From Candidatus Babelota bacterium (GTDB lineage Bacteria; JAGOBX01): a stretch of DNA of 9,308 bases. The stretch is taken from NCBI GenBank assembly GCA_017999075.1, contig JAGOBX010000108.1:1-9308 (forward strand), in the 5' to 3' direction. The translations under genes were made by a program, and so were the position numbers. Below, piece by piece: positions 1 to 7,915 of the stretch. The notes under the pieces are model-generated. The model was not told the origin of the DNA. It did no database searches and saw only the letters and a program-made list of their open reading frames with translations. Each line of letters starts with the position of its first letter. Position 1 is the first letter of the stretch.

Positions 1-2
1 GT

Positions 3-77
3 TTTTCACTGCCAGGTTTTTGTCGTATGCTACAGAAAGGTTCTGTAGATATAATATCGGATCGGGTATTTGTATAA
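3..77 (+). other. Open stretch ending in TAA just ahead of the first propeller gene
   Basis: Reading from base 3 gives 24 sense codons (including LQKGSVDIISDR) and then TAA at 75-77. This is the same frame as the large gene that follows. It could be the C-terminus of an upstream gene, or the real N-terminal part of the propeller protein cut off by a nonsense mutation or sequencing error. The next frame (from base 2) is also open, to a TGA at 119-121, but reads as an unlikely cysteine-rich peptide. I do not recognise either reading. Confidence 0.25.
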
Positions 78-98
78 TATTTTGTTCCATTCTATTTT

Positions 99-2621
99 GT
101 GTTTGCTGCAATTTGTTTTGATATAAACAATGATAATAAATCGGAAATAATTGTCGCTTCATCAGATAATTCATTAATTGTTTATGACAATAATCTGTCG
201 GTATTGAAGAAAATTTATACTAATGGACCGGTAACGTCATTGCCTGCAATTGCGGATATAGATTATGACGGGATTTTAGATATTGTATGCTGGACATCAA
301 CTGGGTATCTTCAGGCTTTTGACCTATCGACAGGAATTATTAAAACAGGATTTGAAAATATTAAAGTTACCAATTATCAGCCTCGATATATAAGTCCTGT
401 TATAGCAGATTTCAATAAAGATAATGAACTTGAAATAATAGTTGGCAATACTCAGTTGTATAGTTTTAATAATCGCGGCATACTGAATCCTAATTATCCT
501 GTAAATTTAATTTCTGAAGTTGAAAGACCTTTTATTTTATATGACAACAACAGGGATGGATATAATGATTTGATAGTATGCTGTCAGGATAAAAGAATAA
601 AACTTCTAAATTATAAAAATAACAGCGCCGTAGGGGAATTAACAAGATTATCTTACAAAAGCGAATATCAGACAATGTTTTTGGCTGATTCTTTTGACGG
701 CGACACATATCCGGAAATTTTAGTAAATGTCCGTACTAAATTACTGATGTACACATATTCAAATAATATAAGTTTGAAGAATTTTATATTTTTTGACGAT
801 TTAAATCTGCCCGCTTTGCCGTTTTCAGATAATTTTATAGGAGCGGCTCCAATAAAAAAACATAATAATTTTGAAGTGACTTTGACTACTCATTTGGCAA
901 CATCTTATAATATTAAACCTTACGACTATTTTTTTACAGCGCCTTTTTTATCAGTTATTGCCGATACTTTAAATATAGCGGATTCCATAGATTTTCATCC
1001 GGCGCTTATTGATAGAAAAATTACAGAACGTGTTAATTTCTATACTGCGTCATATCTGGATTATGATAATAACGGAACCCTTGATCTTATTTATCCGGGA
1101 TACAAAAATTATCTTAACATAATAGGTTATCAAGATGAATCATCTCAATTTATGCAAAAACTTGATGAAATTCCGTTAAATGGCAAAGATGTTATGACTG
1201 CGGTGATTGCTGATGTTGACGGGAATAGCCGCGGAGACATAGTTTATAATGATGAAAATCAGGTTTATATTATTTCGACTGATTCTTTGAAAGCGTATTC
1301 TGCATATCCGCTTGGAGATATTCGTAATACTAACACTAATTTTTTTATAACTCATCCTGTAATATGCAATGATTCTTGTTATATAACTCGCGGCAATGAA
1401 TTTACTGTAAAATGGAAAAATCCTAATTTTTTTGATACTTATTATTATTCTTATTCTATTGATAATGGAAAAACGTTTACTCAATATTTGCAGGACACTC
1501 AGGTTACTTTTACAAGTCTTGCGGATTCAGATTATATTTTTTTGCTGAAAACAAAAAATGAATTTAACAGAACAACTGCAGAAAATTTGAAATATATTTT
1601 TAAAATTGATAATGTTGCTCCTGAAATAAACATTATATCTCCGCAGCAAAATCAAACTGTCTCTGAGATTTGGAATGTAAAATTTAATGTTAAAGAAAAT
1701 AATATTGATACTGTTTTATGCAGTATCAGAACTGATACGGATTATTATATAATTTATGAATCTCATTATAAAACTGATACAATAGAATTTCAGTTTGATT
1801 TTTCACAATATACTTCAGAAACGCTTACTTTTAAAATTTCGGCTTTTGAATTTTTTTCAAATAATAAGACGGAAACTGAAATTGTTTTATTTAATTCGCG
1901 AAAAAAAATTTTATTGACGCCTGATTTTAATGAAAAGATTTTTTTTAATAATGATGGATTGACAATTTCTGTTCCGCAGAACAGCGTTGAATATAATCAG
2001 TTGCTTTCTGTGTTTTGCGCTCAATTGTCAGAATACCGGAATCTGGCTTTATACAGTCCTGTGTATTATATCGGCGGATCGGATATAAAATTAAAACAGC
2101 CGTTAAACTGTTCGATACAGTTAAACGATACTGAATTGAACCACATCAAATTTTCCAAACCGTTATTTTCTATGAATTACAACGGAATACCTGTTTCTGT
2201 TTACTATGCGCAGGATACGTCAACTGCCAATGCAGTTAAACTCGGCGGTTCTGTATTTGACAACTATATTAATTTTAATTTTAACGGCAGCGGATATTAT
2301 TTTGCCGCTTTATATTCGGATAGTTTTTTATATACGGATACTGTGGATACTTCAGAGTTTAAATTGAATATAATTCCAAGAATAATAACTCAAAATCAAA
2401 CTTCATTTTTTAATTTTTATTTTGAAAATCAGCAATATTTATCTGTAAAATCATATAATCTTAATGGTTTATTTATAGAAAATATTTTTGAAGGAAGTTT
2501 AAACTCTGGAATTCATAATATACCGGTGATTTTTCCCCGGGAGAAATATAGTTCCGGAATATATTTGATATTATTTGAATCAGATTGCAGAAAAATTAAA
2601 AAGGTCATTTACATTAAATAA
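99..2621 (+). CDS. Exported FG-GAP/VCBS-like propeller protein with Ig-like domains and C-terminal sorting-type tail; 5' end doubtful
   Basis: This is a large, probably exported protein; from its architecture I infer a surface-displayed or secreted role in binding, with no enzyme motif visible. Degenerate calcium-loop repeats of the FG-GAP/VCBS kind begin at about residues 8 (DINNDN), 53 (DIDYDG), 104 (DFNKDN), 149 (DNNRDG), 321 (DYDNNG) and 372 (DVDGNS), mostly followed by a short hydrophobic strand such as EIIV, and suggest a beta-propeller. Ig-like sheets follow at about 435-600 (including FKIDNVAPEI at 501-510), then a sheet domain around 615-745. The tail at about 780-840 ends with SSGIYLILFES and a basic KKVIYIK, as in type IX or FlgD-like C-terminal domains. 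The only in-frame start after the TAA at 75-77 is GTG at 99. It has no Shine-Dalgarno, no signal peptide, and falls inside the first repeat, so it is unlikely to be the native start. The next gene starts directly after the stop and is a paralogue. Confidence 0.8.
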   Translation: MFAAICFDINNDNKSEIIVASSDNSLIVYDNNLSVLKKIYTNGPVTSLPAIADIDYDGILDIVCWTSTGYLQAFDLSTGIIKTGFENIKVTNYQPRYISPVIADFNKDNELEIIVGNTQLYSFNNRGILNPNYPVNLISEVERPFILYDNNRDGYNDLIVCCQDKRIKLLNYKNNSAVGELTRLSYKSEYQTMFLADSFDGDTYPEILVNVRTKLLMYTYSNNISLKNFIFFDDLNLPALPFSDNFIGAAPIKKHNNFEVTLTTHLATSYNIKPYDYFFTAPFLSVIADTLNIADSIDFHPALIDRKITERVNFYTASYLDYDNNGTLDLIYPGYKNYLNIIGYQDESSQFMQKLDEIPLNGKDVMTAVIADVDGNSRGDIVYNDENQVYIISTDSLKAYSAYPLGDIRNTNTNFFITHPVICNDSCYITRGNEFTVKWKNPNFFDTYYYSYSIDNGKTFTQYLQDTQVTFTSLADSDYIFLLKTKNEFNRTTAENLKYIFKIDNVAPEINIISPQQNQTVSEIWNVKFNVKENNIDTVLCSIRTDTDYYIIYESHYKTDTIEFQFDFSQYTSETLTFKISAFEFFSNNKTETEIVLFNSRKKILLTPDFNEKIFFNNDGLTISVPQNSVEYNQLLSVFCAQLSEYRNLALYSPVYYIGGSDIKLKQPLNCSIQLNDTELNHIKFSKPLFSMNYNGIPVSVYYAQDTSTANAVKLGGSVFDNYINFNFNGSGYYFAALYSDSFLYTDTVDTSEFKLNIIPRIITQNQTSFFNFYFENQQYLSVKSYNLNGLFIENIFEGSLNSGIHNIPVIFPREKYSSGIYLILFESDCRKIKKVIYIK

Positions 2622-5201
2622 ATGAAAAAAGTTTTATACATTGTTATTTTATTTTTTATATTTAACCAATCCGTTTTGTGCGACAATTCCGATTTTAGAG
2701 TTTTAACCGGTTTTCCCTACGCTACATTCGGAGATTTTTATGGAAACGGCGCAGTTGCTGATATTGATGCTGATGGAATAAAAGAGTTTATAATCGGGGA
2801 TAAAAGCGGATATGTGTATGCTGTTCAAAGTAATGGAATATCTAAATCAGGTTTTCCTGTTTTTTTAGGTGATGCTATCTGGTCATCGCCTGCTATAGCT
2901 GACGTTGACAATGACGGAAAATCTGAAATAATCATAGGTTCAAAAAATTCAAAGATAAATGTAATAAAATTTGATGGAACCCTGGCATCAGGATTTCCGG
3001 TTGAGTTAACTCAGGAAATCAGAGGAGCTCCGTCAATTGCAGATATTGATAAAAACGGAACTCCTGATATAATAGTTCCTGGACTTGACGGATATATTTA
3101 TGTGATTGACGGGTCAGGTAGAAACTTATCAGGCTGGCCGCAAAGAATAGTTCCTAATACGGAAAACAGCGCATATAATTTTGATTATGGCTCAAGGACT
3201 ACAGTACTGATTACAGATTATGACATGGACGGATATTTTGAAATTACAGTGTGCGCTAACGGAGGAGTGTTTTCGATATTCAGACATAATGGAGAAAGAA
3301 TTCTTTCAAGTAAAATCAATGCAAGAATTGACGCGCCGCCAGCAGCTGCGGATATTGATAATGACGGAAAAATAGAATTTATTATTACAGGCTGGGATTA
3401 TTACGCATATATTTTCAACATAGATTCATATGGAAAAATTGTGTATAAGACTAATTATCCTTTTTATTTTAATGAGCTGTTGAGGTGTCATCCTGCAATA
3501 TATGATTTTAATGATGACGGTCTTGATGACATGATATTTTTTATATTGACCAATTATAATGCGGCAAATAATCCCGGCCGTTTTCTTATTTTAGAAAATA
3601 ATGCTGATTTTTTGTCGATACCGTATTCCGATTCTTCAGGAGTTTCATGTCCTGTTCTGGCAAATCTTGACAATGATACGGAAATTGAAATTGCAGTTGT
3701 TACTTATGGAGGAGAACTTCAAATATATAATCATAACGGTTCTGCAGTAAAATATCAATATTCCATGCCTGGTAAAAAAACAATGGAATCAACGCCTGTT
3801 CTGAATGATTTTGACAATGACGGAAAAATGGATATTGTGGTCGCAACTCAGGAACAATTTATTACAGCTTTGACTCTTGAAGGTTCTGCTGATTATAATT
3901 CGGTTTACAATTCAAAATTTATGTTCACTCTTAACAATACCGGAAATAATTTTGATTTTTCTACACCTCTGATTTATGAACCGACTAATAACTTGATACA
4001 CGACACTGCAGTTACTTTTAAATGGATACAGATGGAAAACATTTCCGGAGTGAAAAGTTCTTACAGATTAAATAATTCAGATTATTCTGATTCTGATTTT
4101 ATATCGGAAAAAACTTTTTCTGATCTGACTGACGGGGAATACGTTTTTACGGTTGACCAGTATTTCAAAAATAAAAAAACTATGACTCCGGGATACAGGA
4201 AAATCATAATTGATAATAAACTTCCTGAAGCTTGTTTAACTAAAACTAATTTTTCGGGCGGCGGAATAATTAATTTGAACGGAACAGCTTCTGATTCTAA
4301 TTTTTATTGTTATAATATAAAAATTTTATCTTCTTCCGGGATTACAGTTGCCGATAATAATTTTTTTAATGTTGTAATAGATACAGGAACGCTGTATTCC
4401 TTTAATTCTATATATTATCCTGATGATACTTATACTGCGTATTTAACGGTTTTTGAAACTGATACAAGTTATTTTTCATTTGATACTGCCTTGTTTTCAG
4501 TCAGAAATGAATCCGCATTTGTGTCGCCTTCTCAAAACAGCGTTTTTAACGCGGATAATGGTAATATAAAAATCAATATACCTGTTAAAACCGTTGATAA
4601 AAATTTGAAATTAATTGTATATAAATGGGCTGCGGAAGATATGCCGGGCGAAATTTCTTTTGTTTCAAATAAATATATGATTGAAATTGATGATACTTCG
4701 GTAACAAAAAATTTAGATATATCAATAAAAATTTTAGATTCGTTGCAGCAGGTGCAATCTGCGCATATGAAGAAACCAATAAGATATAATCCTCAAAATG
4801 TTAATAATTATTATATAGCGTATAATAATGGAATAGACAGTATATGGCTGAATATAGGCGGCTATTATGATTTTTTTGATAAAACAGTGACAGTATCTTT
4901 TAATAAATCAGAAATTTATGCGGTCGCAATTAATCCCGGGTTATTTGTTCTTGAGTATAAGCTTCCTGTAGCATTGAATAAAAGGATTCTTCAGTCAGAA
5001 GATGATGAAATAATTGTTCAGAATATTTCAGGTTCTGCAGAAATAAGCATTTTTGATATTAATGGAAAATTAATATTAAAAAGCAATAAGAATAAATGGA
5101 ATGGAAAAGATAAAAATGGCAGACATGTTAAATCGGGTTTGTATATATTAATCTCTGAAGATTGCGGAGATGTGTTTAAAAATGTTATTTATGTTAAATA
5201 A
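2622..5201 (+). CDS. Secreted FG-GAP/VCBS-like propeller protein with Ig-like domains and C-terminal sorting-type tail
   Basis: 859 residues. The ATG is supported by a classic signal peptide: MKK, a hydrophobic core to about residue 16, and likely cleavage near C20/D21. The SVLC there is not a good lipobox. Eight calcium-loop repeats start at residues 47 (DIDADG), 94 (DVDNDG), 141 (DIDKNG), 199 (DYDMDG), 244 (DIDNDG), 295 (DFNDDG), 348 (NLDNDT, degenerate) and 396 (DFDNDG), 45-58 residues apart, as expected for blades of a seven- or eight-bladed propeller. Ig-like domains cover about 455-630 and a further sheet domain 640-770. Residues 800-859 form a tail with ISIFDINGKLI, a WNGKDKNGR turn and SGLYIL, as in FlgD-like or type IX sorting domains. 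Known members of such families are secreted or surface proteins; the ligand here is unknown. Stop and start of the two paralogues abut with no Shine-Dalgarno, so translation is probably coupled. Confidence 0.88.
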   Translation: MKKVLYIVILFFIFNQSVLCDNSDFRVLTGFPYATFGDFYGNGAVADIDADGIKEFIIGDKSGYVYAVQSNGISKSGFPVFLGDAIWSSPAIADVDNDGKSEIIIGSKNSKINVIKFDGTLASGFPVELTQEIRGAPSIADIDKNGTPDIIVPGLDGYIYVIDGSGRNLSGWPQRIVPNTENSAYNFDYGSRTTVLITDYDMDGYFEITVCANGGVFSIFRHNGERILSSKINARIDAPPAAADIDNDGKIEFIITGWDYYAYIFNIDSYGKIVYKTNYPFYFNELLRCHPAIYDFNDDGLDDMIFFILTNYNAANNPGRFLILENNADFLSIPYSDSSGVSCPVLANLDNDTEIEIAVVTYGGELQIYNHNGSAVKYQYSMPGKKTMESTPVLNDFDNDGKMDIVVATQEQFITALTLEGSADYNSVYNSKFMFTLNNTGNNFDFSTPLIYEPTNNLIHDTAVTFKWIQMENISGVKSSYRLNNSDYSDSDFISEKTFSDLTDGEYVFTVDQYFKNKKTMTPGYRKIIIDNKLPEACLTKTNFSGGGIINLNGTASDSNFYCYNIKILSSSGITVADNNFFNVVIDTGTLYSFNSIYYPDDTYTAYLTVFETDTSYFSFDTALFSVRNESAFVSPSQNSVFNADNGNIKINIPVKTVDKNLKLIVYKWAAEDMPGEISFVSNKYMIEIDDTSVTKNLDISIKILDSLQQVQSAHMKKPIRYNPQNVNNYYIAYNNGIDSIWLNIGGYYDFFDKTVTVSFNKSEIYAVAINPGLFVLEYKLPVALNKRILQSEDDEIIVQNISGSAEISIFDINGKLILKSNKNKWNGKDKNGRHVKSGLYILISEDCGDVFKNVIYVK

Positions 5202-5202
5202 C

Positions 5203-5290
5203 CGTATAAAATCAAGAAAATACTTTTTGAAAAACAGATGAAAATTAATTTTATATTTTATTGAAAACAATTTTTTTAAAATTTTATACG
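5203..5290. repeat. 10-bp inverted repeat spanning the spacer before the barrel gene
   Basis: CGTATAAAAT at 5203-5212, two bases after the stop codon, is matched by its exact reverse complement ATTTTATACG at 5281-5290. The 68 bases between them are almost pure A+T. The right arm merges into a 10-bp palindrome, TATACGTATA, at 5285-5294. It could be an operator or part of a transcript fold. The loop is too long and the stem too poor in G+C for a simple terminator. Confidence 0.4.
5261..5290 (+). promoter_or_regulatory. Weak candidate promoter for the barrel-transglutaminase-TPR gene
   Basis: TTGAAA at 5261-5266 could be a -35 box with TATACG at 5285-5290 as -10, 18 bases apart. The -10 matches the consensus at only four positions, and matches of this quality arise easily in such AT-rich DNA. 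The -10 would lie inside the palindrome at 5285-5294, which would suit repressor control, but this is inference. Confidence 0.2.
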
Positions 5291-5327
5291 TATATTTTGT
5301 AAATTTTAAAATACTGGATTGAAAATT

Positions 5328-7598
5328 ATGAAAATGAAACATTATTTGATTATTTTTATTTTATTTGCTGATTGTTTGAATGCTTATCAAATAATAAATA
5401 CGACACGGGCAGGAGCGATATCTGCTTTTACAGGAATAGCTGATGACGCGTCTTCGATTTATTATAATCCGGCTGGTTCGTCATATATCAATAATCATGA
5501 AATATATATGTTTTCATCGGATATTTATGATTTTGATATCACTCATAATCAGATTTTGTATTCTATGCCGATTTACAAAAATTTAGGACTGGGAGTAGGA
5601 TATGCTGGAACTGATTTCAAGGATAACGAACTGTCGTTTTCACAGGATAATTTTATTTTTAATTTTTCAGGGAAATTATTTAAAAATTTAAGTTGCGGAT
5701 TTAATTATAAGACGTTTAGCGTGGATGCTGATTATTTGTCCATTATCAAGAATAAAGGCACATCTAATTCTTATGATGCCGGAGCTCTTTTTTTTAAAAA
5801 TAATTTTAAAGCCGGTATTTTATTTGCCAATATAAATGAACCTGATATTAAATATTCAGATGGGGTTAAAACCGGATTTGAAGAAAGTTATGTGAGATTA
5901 GGAGTTTCTTATAGTTTCGACAAACTGTTGTTCGGAGCTGATTATGATGACAGAAAAATATTATATTTCGGCGGGGAATACAGGGTTTTACCCAATATTA
6001 TTCATATATTCGGAGGATTGAAAAAACAATTTTCTCCTGATGATTCGATAAGATATTCTTTCGGGTTAAGATTTTCGGTGAAAGATTTATTCATAGATTA
6101 TTCAAATGATTTGAATTCTGATTTAGGAAATACCCATAAATTTGCGGTTGGGTATAAATTCGGATTTAAAAATTTTGTAAAATTGAGGAATAACAATGAT
6201 GCAGTTATGTTTTTTCCACACTTGAAAAATATTTATGCAAATCATGATAACAAATATACAGAATTTATGATTGTTAATAGTTCAGATAAAACTCTTGATA
6301 TAGGAATGGAAATTATAAATAATAAATTTATTGATATGCCGAATAAAAAACAGGTTAATTTTAAACCTTATGAAGAAAAAATAGTTTGCCTTCCAATAAA
6401 TTTCAATGATAAAATTTTTGAAATAAATGATTTTGCTTCAGAACAGTTTATGATAAATTTTTATTACAGAATAAACAACAGGGAATATATTGATTCAGAA
6501 AAATTTGCAGCTGTTATTTTTAATAAAAATTCATTTTTATGGAATGAACCTGAAAAAATAGGAAATTTTATAACTCCTAAATCGTTTTCAGTTGTAAAAT
6601 TCAACAATGTGCTTTTTGAGAGAATTAAAATAGAAAATTTATCATTGCCTCTTCCTGAAAATATAAACAGGGGAATTATATTGTTTGATTCTTTAAAAAT
6701 GATAGGAATGCAATACAAAAAAGATTCAATATATCCGTATAATGGTTTTGATGACGAACAAAAACTGCTTGATTTTGTTCAATATCCGGCTCAGACTTTA
6801 GAATTAAAAAATGGGGATTGCGACGATTTTTCTGTTTTATTTGCTTCATTATTTCTTAATCTCGGAATAAACGTTAAATTAATAATACATCAGGAACACA
6901 TTTATATTGCATTCGATTCCGGAATAAAAAACATCCGGGAATTTGAATATTTGAAAAATAAACTGATGCATATTGACGGTGAATATTATGTACCTGTTGA
7001 AGTTTCGGCTCTGAATGAAAGTTTTATTCACGCATGGATGATTGGAATGGAAAATTTATCTGAATCCGATTATTTTGTGATTGACGTTAAAAAAATATGG
7101 GAAAAATATCCTCCTTTAAATTTGAAGGATAATTTTAATCCTGATATGCCTTTTATTGAAAATTTGATTTCCGAATTTAATTATGAATATTATGAGTTTA
7201 CAAAAACATTCATAAATACTTCGGGTAAAATTGAAAATAAAACAGGTTCTGAAATAAAAAAAATAGCGGATGATTTGATTGAAAAAAAAGATTATTTTCA
7301 GGCATTGAATTATTATCTTTTTTTATTTCATAACGATAAACGCAATGCTGCGCATATTAATAATATCGCCAATCTTTATTATCTTATAAACAATTATCAA
7401 AAATCAATTGATTTTTATTTAATGGCTTCAGAACTTGATAAGGATAATCCTTATTATTTTGCTCAAATATCTCTGTTATATTATAAACTTAACGAAAACT
7501 ATAAGGCTGAATATTATTATAATAAAACTGTTTCGATTGAAAAAAAATATTTTGATAAATATATTGATTCGCTTCAGTTTTGGAATAATTCAAGATAA
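5328..7598 (+). CDS. Outer-membrane PorV/UPF0164-like barrel fused to a transglutaminase-like domain and TPRs
   Basis: 756 residues from ATG 5328; a TTG at 5319 in the same frame is less likely. A GGA at 5316-5318 sits nine bases before this ATG. A signal peptide ends near residue 18 (LNA/YQ). Residues 36-50, GIADDASSIYYNPAG, carry the hallmark of the PorV/UPF0164 family, and alternating strands run to about 280, closing with HKFAVGYKF. An Ig-like linker follows (about 300-400). A transglutaminase/cysteine-protease fold covers about 440-575: GDCDD with Cys498 and a hydrophobic helix, then EHIYIAFD with His524, YYVPVEVSAL with Glu558 in the usual acidic position, and FIHAWMIG. Two to three TPR-like units occupy 642-756 (ALNYYLFLF, AHINNIANLYYLINNYQKSIDFY). 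The triad looks intact, so peptidase or transferase activity is possible; the substrate is unknown. The protein probably sits in the outer membrane with soluble domains in the periplasm. It may assist or process the tail-bearing propeller proteins next door; that is inference from position only. Confidence 0.83.
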   Translation: MKMKHYLIIFILFADCLNAYQIINTTRAGAISAFTGIADDASSIYYNPAGSSYINNHEIYMFSSDIYDFDITHNQILYSMPIYKNLGLGVGYAGTDFKDNELSFSQDNFIFNFSGKLFKNLSCGFNYKTFSVDADYLSIIKNKGTSNSYDAGALFFKNNFKAGILFANINEPDIKYSDGVKTGFEESYVRLGVSYSFDKLLFGADYDDRKILYFGGEYRVLPNIIHIFGGLKKQFSPDDSIRYSFGLRFSVKDLFIDYSNDLNSDLGNTHKFAVGYKFGFKNFVKLRNNNDAVMFFPHLKNIYANHDNKYTEFMIVNSSDKTLDIGMEIINNKFIDMPNKKQVNFKPYEEKIVCLPINFNDKIFEINDFASEQFMINFYYRINNREYIDSEKFAAVIFNKNSFLWNEPEKIGNFITPKSFSVVKFNNVLFERIKIENLSLPLPENINRGIILFDSLKMIGMQYKKDSIYPYNGFDDEQKLLDFVQYPAQTLELKNGDCDDFSVLFASLFLNLGINVKLIIHQEHIYIAFDSGIKNIREFEYLKNKLMHIDGEYYVPVEVSALNESFIHAWMIGMENLSESDYFVIDVKKIWEKYPPLNLKDNFNPDMPFIENLISEFNYEYYEFTKTFINTSGKIENKTGSEIKKIADDLIEKKDYFQALNYYLFLFHNDKRNAAHINNIANLYYLINNYQKSIDFYLMASELDKDNPYYFAQISLLYYKLNENYKAEYYYNKTVSIEKKYFDKYIDSLQFWNNSR

Positions 7599-7648
7599 CG
7601 CTGGAAATCAGAATTGTATTTTCCTGAGTTTATCAGTTCATAACGCTG
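7595..7648 (+). repeat. 9-bp direct repeat ATAACGCTG
   Basis: ATAACGCTG occurs at 7595-7603, spanning the TAA stop of the barrel gene, and again at 7640-7648, 45 bases later. It is short, but not low-complexity sequence, and lies at the boundary between the envelope genes and the accessory region. It might be a trace of an insertion or a small duplication. Chance is not excluded. Confidence 0.3.
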
Positions 7649-7858
7649 ACAAACTGATGAAAAAAGGTTGGGTTTTGCAAAGACATTAAAGTTTGAATTT
7701 CTCCTCATCAGGATTATTCCAATAGTAAAACCCATACGGCTCGAAACAAAATATTTCAACATTTCAAACTTGTGGTAAAATCGTGCAGGATTTTCCGCAA
7801 GGTATTCATTCTATAGGCAGATATTTGAAATAAAAATTGAGGATTTATATTTATTGTC
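7599..7858. other. Gene-free stretch with possible decayed coding remnants
   Basis: No gene with a start and ribosome site is visible here. Two short readings look more protein-like than their surroundings. On the plus strand 7729-7833 is open for 34 codons, ending QDFPQGIHSIGRYLK and TAA, without a start. On the minus strand 7763-7686 is open for 25 codons, ending FEPYGFYYWNNPDEEKFKL and TAA, also without a start. They overlap, so at most one is likely to be real. I do not recognise either. The stretch also holds the direct repeat and hairpin listed separately. Confidence 0.4.
7629..7661. repeat. Hairpin downstream of the barrel gene
   Basis: TTTATCAGTT at 7629-7638 can pair with AACTGATGAA at 7652-7661 over ten positions, one of them a G-T wobble, around a 13-base loop. 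It lies 30 bases after the stop codon, where a transcript end is expected. No T-run follows on the plus strand (AAAAGGTTGGG), so it is not a standard intrinsic terminator, though it could protect a 3' end. Confidence 0.35.
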
Positions 7859-7887
7859 TTGAAATCTGGGAAAAAGTGTGGTATAGT
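7859..7887 (+). promoter_or_regulatory. Sigma-70-type promoter with extended -10 for the DUF4160 gene
   Basis: TTGAAA at 7859-7864 and TATAGT at 7882-7887 are separated by 17 bases, with TGG directly before the -10 (extended -10, TGn). Transcription would start near 7893-7895 and leave a leader of about 22 bases with a GGGAG before the GTG at 7916. Because the -35 covers the upstream in-frame TTG at 7859, that TTG cannot be the translation start of this transcript. Confidence 0.65.
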
Positions 7888-7903
7888 AAAAAGAAAAAAA
7901 ATT

Positions 7904-7908
7904 GGGAG
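7904..7908 (+). promoter_or_regulatory. Ribosome binding site fixing the GTG start of the DUF4160 gene
   Basis: GGGAG lies seven bases before GTG 7916. It supports that start over the in-frame TTG at 7859. The protein also begins VPEISRF, matching the typical MPxISRF opening of DUF4160 proteins. Confidence 0.6.
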
Positions 7909-7915
7909 CAAGCAA

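Noticed and set aside
1176-1484. Minus-strand open frame of 102 codons inside the first propeller gene
   Set aside because: Lies wholly opposite a well-supported repeat protein, is rich in Ile, Arg and Ser as expected from the complement of AT-rich coding DNA, and shows no family motif.
5319-5327. TTG 5319 as the start of the barrel protein
   Set aside because: The ATG at 5328 is a better start codon, gives a normal signal peptide and has GGA nine bases upstream.
7629-7661. Intrinsic terminator after the barrel gene
   Set aside because: The hairpin is AT-rich and no T-run follows it on the plus strand, so it is listed only as a hairpin.
7574-7762. Minus-strand open frame of 62 codons overlapping the 3' end of the barrel gene
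   Set aside because: No ribosome site or recognisable domain, overlaps a clear gene, and the more protein-like minus-strand reading here (7763-7686) is in a different frame.
7859-7915. TTG 7859 as a longer start for the DUF4160 protein
   Set aside because: The TTG is part of the -35 box and lies upstream of the predicted transcript start; family proteins begin at the PxISRF segment, which matches GTG 7916 with GGGAG before it.
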